64,000 nt of DNA from SIG220 sp045615545 (GTDB lineage Bacteria; Bacillota_I; Bacilli_A; RFN20; CAG-826), in the NCBI GenBank assembly GCA_045615545.1, contig JAZLFA010000037.1, forward strand, positions 1-64,000, written 5' to 3'. Position 1 is the stretch's first letter, and each line of letters starts with the position of its first letter. Positions 15,706 to 24,789 of the stretch are shown here, in pieces. The translations under genes were made by a program, and so were the position numbers. A model generated the notes under the pieces. The model was not told where the DNA came from, made no database searches, and saw only the letters and a list, made by a program, of their open reading frames with translations.

Positions 15706-17733
15706 TTAAATATCAAGATTCTTCACGAATTTAGCATTGGCGTGAATGAATTCTTTTCTTGGTTCAACATCATCACCCATTAAATCGGTGAAGACTTTCT
15801 CTGCTGCGATTGCATCATCTAATGTAACACGGAGCATTTTGCGCTTGCTTGGATCCATTGTTGTTTCCCAAAGTTGGATAGCATCCATTTCACCAAGACC
15901 TTTATATCTTTGGAAAGGATATCCAGGTTTTAGCGCTAATTTTGACTTAATTGTCTCTAATTGATCATCACTATATGCGTAATATGCTTTACCGTGATAT
16001 TCAACTTTATATAGAGGTGGTTGAGCGATATAAACATATCCACCTTCAATGAGTGGACGCATAAAGCGATAGAAGAATGTTAATAGTAAAATTCTAATAT
16101 GACTACCATCAACATCGGCATCGGTCATGATGACAACTTTATGATATCTAATTTTGCTAGTGTCAAATTCTGGATCAATACCAGCACCGATAGCGGTGAT
16201 CATATTACCAATTTCAGCATTAGCGAAAATTCTTTTTGCTTGTGCCTTTTCAACGTTTAAGATTTTTCCTCTTAAAGGTAGAATAGCTTGCGTTTCACGG
16301 TCACGTCCGTTTTTGGCAGAACCACCAGCGGAGTTACCCTCAACAATATATAATTCACATTTGGATGGGTCTTTGCTTGAGCAGTCAGCTAACTTACCTG
16401 GAAGAGTGGTAAGATCAAGCGCTCCTTTACGTACACTTTCTCTTGCTTTACGAGCAGCCATACGAGCATTTGCAGCCATGACAATCTTATCAATCATCAA
16501 CCTGGCTGTTTTTGGATTTTCCATTAAGAAACGATTAAGTTGATCACCAACTATGCTAGATAAAATCTTTCTAACTTCACTGTTTCCTAATTTGGTTTTT
16601 GTTTGTCCTTCGAATTGAGGATTTGGGTGTTTGACAGAAATAATTGCGGTCAAACCTTCCTTAATATCATCATATGTAAGGTTTTCTTCTGATTCTTTTA
16701 ACAATTTATTGTCCCTAGCGTAAGCATTGATAACTCTACCAATTGCTAATTGGAATCCAGCTTCATGCATACCACCTTCATGAGTATGAACGTTATTACA
16801 GAAGGAATATACATTTGCGCTATAACCATCATTATATTGAATAGCAACTTCAGCGTATACGTGAGCGGTGCTACCACTTGCAAGTTCAATTGGTTCGCTG
16901 CCTTCACAGTAGATAACTTCAGGGAATAAAGCAATCTTGTGTTCATTGATGAATTGAACATATTGTTTAATTCCGCCTTGGTAACAGAATGTTTCACTAA
17001 CAGGTTTTTCTCCACGTGCATCAGTAACAACAATTGTGATACCTCTATTTAAATAAGCAACTTGTCTTAATCTATCGTGGATAATTGTGTAATCATAGAC
17101 AGTAGTATCTTGGAATATTTCTGGATCAGGTTTAAATGTAACAGTTGTGCCTGAATCAGAACATGTTCCAGTTTTCTTTAAATGATCGACAGGATGACCA
17201 CCGTTTTCAAATCTCATGAAATAGATTCCACCATCTTTATGAACTTCAACATCAAGCCATGAAGATAATGCGTTAACAACGGAGGCACCAACACCGTGAA
17301 GACCGCCAGATACTTTATATCCTCCACCTTCACCGAATTTACCACCAGCATGCAATACTGTATAAACAGTTTCAACACCAGATAAGCCGCTCTTGGCAAC
17401 TATATCAACTGGAATACCACGTCCGTTATCAGTAACGGTAATTGTGTCACCTGGATTAATTGTGACAGTAACTTTAGTACAGAAACCAGCTAACGCTTCA
17501 TCGATTGCGTTATCAACAATTTCCCATACAAGGTGATGTAAACCAGCACTACTTGTTGTACCGATATACATACCAGGTCTTTTTCTAACAGCTTCAAGCC
17601 CCTCTAAGACTTGAATGTTGCTAGCAGTGTACTTTGCGTCAGCCTTTTCTAAATTGGTTTCCTCTTCGTTCATTTGAGAAACTTCAATCTCAGCTGGTGC
17701 AGGAGTGACAACTTCTTTCTTTTCTTCTTCCAT
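15706..17733 (-). CDS. gyrB: DNA gyrase subunit B
   Basis: A 675-residue ATPase subunit of gyrase. An acidic leader of about 33 residues precedes the GHKL ATPase domain (EIVDNAIDEA, TDNGRGIPVD, GGLHGVGASVVNALS). The transducer domain follows, then the TOPRIM domain with PLRGKILNVEKA and the metal motif DADVDGSHI. The TOPRIM entry motif reads VEGNSAGGSAKNGRD. Asn467 equals E. coli Asp426, where Asp-to-Asn gives quinolone resistance. The GGAGG site is clear. Some signature residues suggest gyrase rather than topoisomerase IV, and the position next to recF and gyrA supports this. Confidence 0.97.
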   Translation of the reverse strand: MEEEKKEVVTPAPAEIEVSQMNEEETNLEKADAKYTASNIQVLEGLEAVRKRPGMYIGTTSSAGLHHLVWEIVDNAIDEALAGFCTKVTVTINPGDTITVTDNGRGIPVDIVAKSGLSGVETVYTVLHAGGKFGEGGGYKVSGGLHGVGASVVNALSSWLDVEVHKDGGIYFMRFENGGHPVDHLKKTGTCSDSGTTVTFKPDPEIFQDTTVYDYTIIHDRLRQVAYLNRGITIVVTDARGEKPVSETFCYQGGIKQYVQFINEHKIALFPEVIYCEGSEPIELASGSTAHVYAEVAIQYNDGYSANVYSFCNNVHTHEGGMHEAGFQLAIGRVINAYARDNKLLKESEENLTYDDIKEGLTAIISVKHPNPQFEGQTKTKLGNSEVRKILSSIVGDQLNRFLMENPKTARLMIDKIVMAANARMAARKARESVRKGALDLTTLPGKLADCSSKDPSKCELYIVEGNSAGGSAKNGRDRETQAILPLRGKILNVEKAQAKRIFANAEIGNMITAIGAGIDPEFDTSKIRYHKVVIMTDADVDGSHIRILLLTFFYRFMRPLIEGGYVYIAQPPLYKVEYHGKAYYAYSDDQLETIKSKLALKPGYPFQRYKGLGEMDAIQLWETTMDPSKRKMLRVTLDDAIAAEKVFTDLMGDDVEPRKEFIHANAKFVKNLDI

Positions 17734-17746
17734 TTAGAAGACCTCC

Positions 17747-18802
17747 TTATGCATCTTTTTTTATTTCGTAGTGGCTTGCGCCTTCTACTTTTAGCTCGGT
17801 CGCAGTAATAAATACTTGATCAAACTTTTTTAAAAACTTTATTAGTCGTTCTTGGTGTGACTTGTCTAATTCACTCATTACATCATCAAGAACCACTATT
17901 GGTCTTTTATCCCTATCTTCAACTAAGAAGTATGGGGAGAGTTTTAAGGCAAGAGCCACCAATCTGTTCTCGCCTTGCGATCCATAAACGGCAATATCGC
18001 GTTCATTTAGGTTCACAGAGAAGTCTTCTCTATGTGGGCCAATAGATGTTGCTTTGTGTTTTAAATCGCTTTCTTCTTGCCTTTTAAAGGCCTCTAACGC
18101 ATGCTCCAGGAAATGTTCGTCGTTATCCACAAATGGTTTATAGATAATTTCTATTTTCCCTTGTACGCCCGTGAGCGCGCGCGTTATTTTATTAAGGATA
18201 TCGTTGATATCCTTGACATACATCTGCCTAAAATTCACTATTGGGGCAGACAATTTTGCGAGCATTTCCCTTGTTGTTTCAAGTAGAATTGGGTCCGGAT
18301 TCTCGCTTTTTAATAGGTCATTTCTTGTTCTTAATGCTTTCTCGTATCGAGATATGTGTTCCAAGTAGATCGAACTCTTCTTCGATAAAGAGATGTCGAG
18401 AAAATTTCTTCTTTCTTTAGGTGAGCCTCTAAATAACATCACATCTTTTGGCTCAAACAGGGTTACATTAACACTTTTAGCTAACTCGCTTAACTTTGAT
18501 ACCGGCTTATTATTTATGACAATTTGACGGCCGTTTTTGCTAATGCGAATTTTTATGTTCTTTTTTATCTCTCCTTCTTTTATTGATGCCTTAATCTCGC
18601 TCCAATCACTGCCTCTTTTTATAAGTTCTTCATCTTCCACCCCTCTAAACGATCTAGCTAGAGACAAGTAGTAGATAGCCTCCATAACATTTGTTTTTCC
18701 AACCGCATTTTTTCCGGTAATAATATTTAATTTTGGTGAAAATTCAAATTTAGATAAGGCATGTGAACGGAAGTTGGTGATTGTCAACGAATCAATAATC
18801 AT
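17747..18802 (-). CDS. recF: DNA replication and repair protein RecF
   Basis: A 351-residue SMC-like ATPase that loads RecA at single-strand gaps with RecO and RecR. The Walker A is GKNAVGKTNVMEAIYY near residue 30, the signature region SQGENRL lies near residue 270, and Walker B is IVVLDDVMSELD near residue 305. Length is normal. The start overlaps the stop of the S4-domain gene upstream (TAATG), and gyrB follows by about 13 bases, the classic Firmicutes order. Confidence 0.95.
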   Translation of the reverse strand: MIIDSLTITNFRSHALSKFEFSPKLNIITGKNAVGKTNVMEAIYYLSLARSFRGVEDEELIKRGSDWSEIKASIKEGEIKKNIKIRISKNGRQIVINNKPVSKLSELAKSVNVTLFEPKDVMLFRGSPKERRNFLDISLSKKSSIYLEHISRYEKALRTRNDLLKSENPDPILLETTREMLAKLSAPIVNFRQMYVKDINDILNKITRALTGVQGKIEIIYKPFVDNDEHFLEHALEAFKRQEESDLKHKATSIGPHREDFSVNLNERDIAVYGSQGENRLVALALKLSPYFLVEDRDKRPIVVLDDVMSELDKSHQERLIKFLKKFDQVFITATELKVEGASHYEIKKDA

Positions 18803-19023
18803 TATTTTGTTATCTTGATCAAAGTATTTTCGGCTTTAACAATGTCGTTAGGATATAATTTTCTACCACGTCTATTTTCTGGCTCATCATTAACTAAAAC
18901 TTCATTTTCGGCTAAATAGAATTTTGCTTGACCTCCAGTTTGAATGACGTCTGCTAATTTTAAAGCAACATTGAGAGTAATATATTCTTCATCTTCGCGA
19001 ATTTTGATTATTTTTTCTTTCAC
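18802..19023 (-). CDS. yaaA: S4-domain RNA-binding protein YaaA
   Basis: A 73-residue protein made of a single S4 RNA-binding domain (LKLADVIQTGGQAKFYLAE, then VLVNDEPENRRGRKLYPND). Homologues sit between dnaN and recF in many Firmicutes and are thought to act in ribosome assembly. The start is GTG at 19023, seven bases after AGGAGTG. The stop overlaps the recF start by one base. Confidence 0.9.
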   Translation of the reverse strand: MKEKIIKIREDEEYITLNVALKLADVIQTGGQAKFYLAENEVLVNDEPENRRGRKLYPNDIVKAENTLIKITK

Positions 19024-19057
19024 AAGACACTCCTAAAAAGTATTATACACGATATAA

Positions 19058-19085
19058 ATAAAAAAGGGAATATATAATTCCCTTA
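19058..19085 (-). terminator. Terminator between dnaN and yaaA
   Basis: On the minus strand AAGGGAA (19084-19078) and TTCCCTT (19070-19064) form a 7-bp stem, followed by a T-run. It separates dnaA-dnaN from the yaaA-recF-gyrB-gyrA run. Confidence 0.8.
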
Positions 19086-19115
19086 AATATTATAGTCTTT
19101 TAAATAGGCTTTTTA

Positions 19116-20240
19116 TCAATAATATGTACGTACTGGAGTCACGATTTGGATGACGGATGAATCAGAAGCGTTTTTAATCACAAATGGCTTCATTTCGCCT
19201 ACAAATTCAACACACACATCTTCAGAATCCAACGCTCTAACTGCAGCCAAAACGTATTCAGAATTGAATGACACTTTTAAAGGTGCACCTTCATATCTAA
19301 ATGTATCAATTTTTTCTTGTGATGAACCAACTTGTGAGCTCTTTGCAGCAATTTCTACACCTTCTTCAGAAAGAGATAAATCAACAACATTTTCTCTCTC
19401 CATAGAAAGAATATTTGCTCTTTCAATCGCCTTAATTAAATCTTGAGATTTTACTTCGAGTTTATAATTAGCTATACGTGGAATAATATTCTTTGTATTT
19501 GGATAATCTCCTGCAACAAGTCTTGTAGAAACAACTGTTCTATCAAATGTGAACAAAGCCTTTTTATCGCTTACAGCGATATCGATATATTCAGCACCCT
19601 CTAACAAGTGCGAAACTTCCACAATCATTTTCGCTGGAATGTTGGCAACAAAATTAATATCAGCTGGAATGGTTGTCTCTTTTCTTGCCATACGAGCAGA
19701 GTCTGTAGCGGTCGCCACTAATAGCCCGCCAGAGGCTTCTAAATTAAGTGCGGTTAATATTAAACGTTGTTCTTTAATCGAAGCCGCAAAAGCGGTTTGA
19801 GATATCATAGAATTGAAAGTAGAGGTTGTAAGAGTTATTTGTGTTCCATTTGATTCTAAATCTAACTCTGGATATTCTTCGGTTTTGATACATTGTAATT
19901 TGTAAGAAGACTTAGCAGCAGTGATTGTTGCAAGTACACTATCAACAACCTCAAATTCAAGTTCTTCAGCTTCTAATTTTCTAGCGATATCTGTAATAAT
20001 TTTGCAGTTTGCTAAAATAGAACCTTCTTTATAATTACGAATGATTTCCTTTTCTCCAATTTTGTAAGGAACTAATGTTTTAATCGTTAAATCATAGTTT
20101 GAACCTGTTATAAACAATCCATTTTCATTCAACTCAATTTTTAAGTTAGATAGTGCGGGTGTTGGTGATTTAGGGTTAACAGCTCTGCTTGCAACTGTCA
20201 GTCCTTTCAAAAATTCTTCTCTGTTAATTGTGAACCTCAT
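19116..20240 (-). CDS. dnaN: DNA polymerase III beta subunit (sliding clamp)
   Basis: A 374-residue ring clamp that holds DNA polymerase III on DNA. The three repeated clamp domains are visible, with ANIPAKMIVEVSHLL in domain two and the C-terminal end PVRTYY typical of the family. An AAGGAG ribosome site lies eight bases before the ATG. It is 141 bp downstream of dnaA, with two DnaA-box-like sequences in the gap. Confidence 0.96.
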   Translation of the reverse strand: MRFTINREEFLKGLTVASRAVNPKSPTPALSNLKIELNENGLFITGSNYDLTIKTLVPYKIGEKEIIRNYKEGSILANCKIITDIARKLEAEELEFEVVDSVLATITAAKSSYKLQCIKTEEYPELDLESNGTQITLTTSTFNSMISQTAFAASIKEQRLILTALNLEASGGLLVATATDSARMARKETTIPADINFVANIPAKMIVEVSHLLEGAEYIDIAVSDKKALFTFDRTVVSTRLVAGDYPNTKNIIPRIANYKLEVKSQDLIKAIERANILSMERENVVDLSLSEEGVEIAAKSSQVGSSQEKIDTFRYEGAPLKVSFNSEYVLAAVRALDSEDVCVEFVGEMKPFVIKNASDSSVIQIVTPVRTYY

Positions 20241-20298
20241 ATTTATTCACTCCTTTTTATATTTATTAATTAATAATAGTAATAGTCTTGGTGGATTA

Positions 20299-20345
20299 TG
20301 TGGATAACCACTTTTTCTTTTATAAATACATACTTGTTATCTACA
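20299..20345. promoter_or_regulatory. DnaA boxes in the dnaA-dnaN gap
   Basis: One perfect box TGTGGATAA lies at 20299-20307 (minus orientation) and a one-mismatch box TTATCTACA at 20337-20345. They may regulate dnaN or form a second box cluster of a bipartite origin. Confidence 0.65.
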
Positions 20346-20381
20346 TTTATTTTACGCGCGTATTTAATATTATTAAAAGGT

Positions 20382-21752
20382 TTATTTTTTTATTTGCTTT
20401 TGTAAGTCGTCTACAGCCTTCTTTAATTGCTCATTAGTTTTCAACTCTTTATCCACATGAGATATGGCATTCATCACAGTGGTGTGATCCTTACCTCCAA
20501 ACATGTCGCCAATCTTTTTGAGAGGTACATCTAGATTTTGCCTAATTAAATACATTGCAATATGTCTCGCTAAGGCAATTTGTCCTGTACGCATTTTTCC
20601 AGTTAATTGTGTTGGGGTTAGATTGTAATAGTCCGCAACAATGTTAATAATCTTTTGCTCATTCATTTGCGTGGCAATTGTTTTGCCTTCAATTAATGAG
20701 GAAACGGCTTTTGCCGCTACATCCATTGTTACAAAGTCAGTTTGTTTTTCATTGATTAAATGGAATACCAATCTATTGATTGCACCTTCAAGTTCTCTTA
20801 CGTTGTGATTGAATTTGTCTGCTAAGAAATAGATGACAGACTCATCAAACTTGGCGATATCTAAACCATTTGATTCAATTTTCTTTTGTAAGATAGAGAC
20901 ACATGTATTTTGATCCGGTTCTTGAATTTTTACCACTAGACCTTGAGTGAATCTAGTAACTAACCTTTCTTCAAGATTTTTTAGTTCATTTGGATTTTTA
21001 TCGCTGGTAACAACAATTTGCTTTCCTGAGTTTACCATTTTTTGATAAATATCAAAGAACATTTCTTGAGTCTTAACTTTTTCAGCCAAAAATTGAATAT
21101 CGTCAAACAATAATACATCTTGTTGAGAAACAAAATCCCTAAGTGACTCAGATTCGTGGACGCCCCTTACATATTTCACATATTCGTCCACGAAATCATT
21201 GCCACTTATATATAAAATCTTAGCGTTTGGATTACCTTCTTTTTTAATGTAATTACCAATCGCGTGAAGTAAGTGCGTTTTTCCGAGCCCAGAGTTTGAG
21301 TATATAAATAAAGGATTAAACATCTTTCCTGGGTTTCTTGCGATTAACAAAGCTGCTTGTGATGCCTCTCTATTAAATTGACCAACAACAAAATTGTCAA
21401 AATTCAAATTTGGATTAACAACACATCCCTCAAAATAATTAGATTTTTTAGGAGTATTTGACGTTAATGTAGTAATGTTTTTTGAAACTTCGTTTGAATC
21501 AATAAATTTTAATGTAAATTCGGACTCCGTTAATTCGTTCACGGTTTCTGATACAGTATCATAATATTTTGTTTGTAATAGTTGAGCAGCAAGAGATGAA
21601 TTAACAACAATGGTAATAAAATTACCACTTATGTCTGAGATATATGATTCACTAAAAAAAGAATCAAACATCATAGGTTCATCTAACTTCCTTTGTATTT
21701 CTTCTAAAGCCTTTTTCCAAAGCTCTGTTGTTTCTGATATTGAACTAATCAT
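20382..21752 (-). CDS. dnaA: Chromosomal replication initiator DnaA
   Basis: A 456-residue AAA+ initiator. Domain I is at the N-terminus and a linker spans about residues 90-115. The ATPase core has GLGKTH near residue 155 and LLFDDIQFL as Walker B. The DNA-binding domain IV contains the signature GGKDHTTVMNAI near residue 430, which reads DnaA boxes. An AGAGGA ribosome site and a TATAAT-type promoter precede it. DnaA boxes on both sides suggest autoregulation. Confidence 0.97.
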   Translation of the reverse strand: MISSISETTELWKKALEEIQRKLDEPMMFDSFFSESYISDISGNFITIVVNSSLAAQLLQTKYYDTVSETVNELTESEFTLKFIDSNEVSKNITTLTSNTPKKSNYFEGCVVNPNLNFDNFVVGQFNREASQAALLIARNPGKMFNPLFIYSNSGLGKTHLLHAIGNYIKKEGNPNAKILYISGNDFVDEYVKYVRGVHESESLRDFVSQQDVLLFDDIQFLAEKVKTQEMFFDIYQKMVNSGKQIVVTSDKNPNELKNLEERLVTRFTQGLVVKIQEPDQNTCVSILQKKIESNGLDIAKFDESVIYFLADKFNHNVRELEGAINRLVFHLINEKQTDFVTMDVAAKAVSSLIEGKTIATQMNEQKIINIVADYYNLTPTQLTGKMRTGQIALARHIAMYLIRQNLDVPLKKIGDMFGGKDHTTVMNAISHVDKELKTNEQLKKAVDDLQKQIKK

Positions 21753-21776
21753 ATCTATTCCTCTTCGCTTGTATAA

Positions 21777-21804
21777 ATTATAGGTAACGCACGTATGAAA
21801 TCAA
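21777..21804 (-). promoter_or_regulatory. dnaA promoter
   Basis: On the minus strand TTGATT (21804-21799) and TATAAT (21782-21777) are 16 bases apart, and the -10 box ends 24 bases before the dnaA ATG. A DnaA-box-like sequence at 21828-21836 lies just upstream. Confidence 0.65.
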
Positions 21805-21827
21805 GAGCTAAAAGTAGCAAAATTAAG

Positions 21828-22075
21828 TTTTCCACATTATTTTTATACTACAATAACATTTAGCAATATATAGTTAATATAAATATTAACAATAATTCTT
21901 TTAATATTACGAAAAAAGTTATCCACATTTGTCCACAATTTTCTAACATATTAACAAAAAGAAGATATAAAAAACGGTTGAAATGTGGAAAACCACTATT
22001 GTCTTATATAAATTAAGAGAGAAAATGTGGAAAAGTCAAAAAACAATTTTTACGGAACAATACAAATGTGTATAA
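21828..22075. promoter_or_regulatory. Predicted replication origin (oriC)
   Basis: The dnaA-rpmH gap holds one perfect DnaA box (TTATCCACA, 21919-21927) and five one-mismatch boxes: 21828-21836, 21929-21937, 21984-21992, 22026-22034 and 22067-22075. Two neighbours are spaced ten bases apart, on the same helix face. Boxes left of 21940 point right and those after point left. The stretch 21838-21915 is nearly all A/T and is a likely unwinding element. Position between dnaA and rpmH matches known origins. I did not compute GC skew. Confidence 0.8.
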
Positions 22076-22136
22076 TTTATTTGACATAAAAACAGCAAAA
22101 TAAAAATGAATATTTTTCCCTTTTTGTAAGTATAAT

Positions 22137-22166
22137 TTGACATTTATCTATAAATGAATGTAAACT
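22137..22166 (+). promoter_or_regulatory. rpmH promoter
   Basis: A perfect TTGACA (22137-22142) is followed 18 bases later by TAAACT (22161-22166). This leaves a short leader with GGAGG at 22184-22188 before the rpmH ATG. Confidence 0.6.
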
Positions 22167-22196
22167 TTTCATTGCTAATTCGTGGAGGAACGATAA

Positions 22197-22334
22197 ATGA
22201 AAAGAACATATCAACCAAGTAAAATTAAACATCAACACAAATGTGGCTTTAGAGCTCGTATGAAAACAGCTGGTGGCCGCCGTGTTTTAGCACGTCGTCG
22301 TGCAAAAGGTAGAAAGAGCATTAGCGCCAACTAA
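22197..22334 (+). CDS. rpmH: 50S ribosomal protein L34
   Basis: A 45-residue basic protein beginning MKRTYQPSKIKH and containing GFRARM, TAGGRRVLARRRAKGRK, the full L34 signature. It binds 23S rRNA. The GGAGG site is eight bases upstream. The stop overlaps the rnpA start (TAATG), the usual coupling of these genes beside the origin. Confidence 0.97.
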   Translation: MKRTYQPSKIKHQHKCGFRARMKTAGGRRVLARRRAKGRKSISAN

Positions 22335-22666
22335 TGAAAAAGCAATTCCGCTTAGTTAAGAACGAACAATTCACTCTTGTTGTTAAAAAAGGGCAGACAC
22401 TAAAAGATAAATCGTTTACCATTCATTACTTGGCAAATGATTGTAATTATACGCGAGTAGGTGTGTCCGTATCGACAAAATTAGGTCATGCGGTTACAAG
22501 AAATAGAATAAAAAGACAAATTCGCGCTATGCTTGATGAGAGAATTGATTATTTAAATAGTTCGATTGACGTCGTGGTGATTGCTAGAAATGGTTTTCTT
22601 GAAAACACATTCAAGGATAATTATTCTATATTAGATAATTTATTATCTAACATTAAAGGTTTATAA
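22334..22666 (+). CDS. rnpA: Ribonuclease P protein component
   Basis: A 110-residue basic protein that binds RNase P RNA and helps it trim tRNA 5' ends. The conserved RNR motif appears as AVTRNRIKRQIR near residue 57. It sits between rpmH and yidC, one base overlapping the former and one base short of the latter. Confidence 0.96.
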   Translation: MKKQFRLVKNEQFTLVVKKGQTLKDKSFTIHYLANDCNYTRVGVSVSTKLGHAVTRNRIKRQIRAMLDERIDYLNSSIDVVVIARNGFLENTFKDNYSILDNLLSNIKGL

Positions 22667-22667
22667 A

Positions 22668-24155
22668 ATGAAAAAAAGAACAAAGATAGGATTAGGGTTA
22701 AGCGCATTAATCTTTGGTATATTTGCGTTAAGTGGATGTACTACTTCTTTTTGTAGTACTAATGATAAGGCCAATATGCTTTATGCATATGATAATGGTG
22801 TTACTGCTTACTATAACGCTACAGATGCTGATTTGCCTGAAACCGCTACACTTATTCCAGGGACATCGATTTATAAAGATGTCAGTTATGTTTACAACAA
22901 CGGTGGTTTGAATCAAATAATTAAAACCGCAGTAGAAACCAACAACATTGAAGTTCCAAGTATTGATTATTGGGAAACTGTTGACGATATTATTTTTGAA
23001 AATTTGATAGAAAAATCACCAGACCCAATTGAAACAGCTGAAGATGTTGAAACCGGTTTGTTAGTCTATGGTTATCTTAAATTCTCTGAAAGCAAAGATC
23101 CTAATGTGACCACAAAAGAGTTGTGGCAAAACTGGGATGCTATAAACGAAGAAGCAAAAATTAGAGTTATGGACATTGATAAATGTCCAACAACAGACTT
23201 TATTAATTTTTATAAGAGCCAAATGAATGGTTATATTAATAATTATCGTGCATGTATTACTACTGCGGATGGTTATTATGGATATTATGGTTTAGATGAA
23301 AATAAATATCCTGTTTTCATTGAAGCTAAAGATTATGGTTATGGTTGGAGCAAAGGATTCTTTGAAGGTCTTTTGGTTTGGCCTATTGCTGCTCTTGTAG
23401 ATAAAATGTGCGAAGCATTTGCACCTACTGTTGGTAACGGTTTAAATGGCACCACAGGATGGGCACAATTCCTTGCTATTACTATAGTAACGGTTTTAGT
23501 TAGAGCCATTATGTTCTTGTTCACATTTAAACAAACAACTGCTAGTGCAAAAATGGCTGAATTACAACCTGAAATTGCTAAAATTCAAAACAAGTACCCT
23601 AATGCAAATACTAGCCAAAGCGAAAAAGCGAGAATGGCTGGAGAAATGCAAGCATTATATAAAAAGCATAAGATTAATCCATTTGGAACTATAATTGTGT
23701 TAATTATTCAATTCCCTGTATTCATATGTGTATGGGGCGCATTGAGTGGTTCTGCATGGTTATCTACTGGTAGTTTCTGTAATTTGAATCTTTCAGATTC
23801 TATTAGTAGTGTCTTATTTAATGGTGCAAACTGGGCAAATGGCTCAGCTGTTACTGCTTTGGTTTTATTCTTGCTCATGGCAATTACACAAATTGTTTCC
23901 ATGCTATTGCCACAATGGATTCAAAAGAGCAAAGAAAAGAAAACTGCTAAATTAGGTAAAAACCCAAACAAGAAGTCTCAAGACAACAAAATGAAATGGT
24001 TCACATATATTATGATGATCATGATTATTATCATGGGCTTCTCGTTAGTGTCTGCTATGGGTGTTTATTGGTTTGTTGGTGCGTTGTTCTCAATCGCACA
24101 AACACTTATAATGCAAGCGATTACGCATAAGAAAGCCAAGGAGAAGAAGATTTAA
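22668..24155 (+). CDS. yidC: Membrane protein insertase YidC/OxaA
   Basis: A 495-residue membrane insertase. A lipoprotein signal peptide with lipobox LSGC ends near Cys24. An extracytoplasmic region of about 200 residues follows, longer than in typical YidC1 lipoproteins. The conserved core of five membrane segments then starts near residue 260, with the hydrophilic-groove helix FLFTFKQTTASAKMAELQPE and the coiled cytoplasmic loop. A lysine-rich tail should contact the ribosome. It lies between rnpA and jag, as in most Firmicutes. Confidence 0.93.
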   Translation: MKKRTKIGLGLSALIFGIFALSGCTTSFCSTNDKANMLYAYDNGVTAYYNATDADLPETATLIPGTSIYKDVSYVYNNGGLNQIIKTAVETNNIEVPSIDYWETVDDIIFENLIEKSPDPIETAEDVETGLLVYGYLKFSESKDPNVTTKELWQNWDAINEEAKIRVMDIDKCPTTDFINFYKSQMNGYINNYRACITTADGYYGYYGLDENKYPVFIEAKDYGYGWSKGFFEGLLVWPIAALVDKMCEAFAPTVGNGLNGTTGWAQFLAITIVTVLVRAIMFLFTFKQTTASAKMAELQPEIAKIQNKYPNANTSQSEKARMAGEMQALYKKHKINPFGTIIVLIIQFPVFICVWGALSGSAWLSTGSFCNLNLSDSISSVLFNGANWANGSAVTALVLFLLMAITQIVSMLLPQWIQKSKEKKTAKLGKNPNKKSQDNKMKWFTYIMMIMIIIMGFSLVSAMGVYWFVGALFSIAQTLIMQAITHKKAKEKKI

Positions 24156-24156
24156 T

Positions 24157-24756
24157 ATGAAAGAATTTGTTGGAAAAACAGTTGAAGAAGCACTAGCTTC
24201 TGCAAGTGAGGAACTAGGTATTCCTACCTCAGAAATCGTTTATGTCGTAAGCGATAAGAAAAAAGGACTAATTTCAAAGAAATGTGTTATCGAAGTATAT
24301 GATTTGTCCGATATAATTCGTTACGCTGAAGATTATATTCTTGGAGTTATTGATGCTTTAGGAATTGAAAGCACTGTAAAATCAAAATTAGATGATGATA
24401 TTATTCACATCACAATTGATAGTACACATAACCCAATTTTGATTGGAAAGAATGGTAAAACCCTTCAAGCACTTAATGAATTAACAAGATTGGTTGTATC
24501 AAATACATTCAAGAAGAGAGTAAGAATATTGCTTGATATTAATGGTTATAAAGACCATAAATATTATAAACTTGAAAAAACTGCGAGAAGACTTGCGCAC
24601 CAAGTTCAAGAAAGCAAAACAACTTATACATTTGACCCAATGCCATCTGACGAAAGAAGAGCAATTCACAATGCATGTGCTAATATGTCAAACATTCGTA
24701 CAGAAAGTGTTGGCGAAGGTTCCCATCGTCAAGTTCAAATAATTTACGTTGAATAA
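24157..24756 (+). CDS. khpB: Jag/KhpB RNA-binding protein
   Basis: A 199-residue protein with three domains. The Jag N-domain (FVGKTVEEALASASEELG) spans residues 1-50, a KH domain with the loop IGKNGKTLQAL lies near residue 93, and an R3H domain at the end carries RRAIHNACANM. It binds RNA and in relatives affects cell division. It follows yidC by one base and is closed by a strong terminator. Confidence 0.93.
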   Translation: MKEFVGKTVEEALASASEELGIPTSEIVYVVSDKKKGLISKKCVIEVYDLSDIIRYAEDYILGVIDALGIESTVKSKLDDDIIHITIDSTHNPILIGKNGKTLQALNELTRLVVSNTFKKRVRILLDINGYKDHKYYKLEKTARRLAHQVQESKTTYTFDPMPSDERRAIHNACANMSNIRTESVGEGSHRQVQIIYVE

Positions 24757-24759
24757 TAA

Positions 24760-24781
24760 GAGCACCTTCGGGTGCTTTTTG
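24760..24781 (+). terminator. Terminator after jag
   Basis: AGCACC and GGTGCT form a six-pair stem with a stable TTCG loop, followed by TTTTT. The mnmE ATG comes nine bases later. Confidence 0.9.
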
Positions 24782-24789
24782 TGTTAATT

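Noticed and set aside
13455..16543. Long serine/isoleucine-rich open frames on the plus strand across gyrA and gyrB
   Set aside because: They are antisense to clearly conserved gyrase coding sequence and have no ribosome sites.
22071..22142. Repeated TATAAT...TTGACA pattern as tandem promoters or repeat
   Set aside because: Only the TTGACA at 22137 has a -10-like box at proper spacing; the others lack partners.
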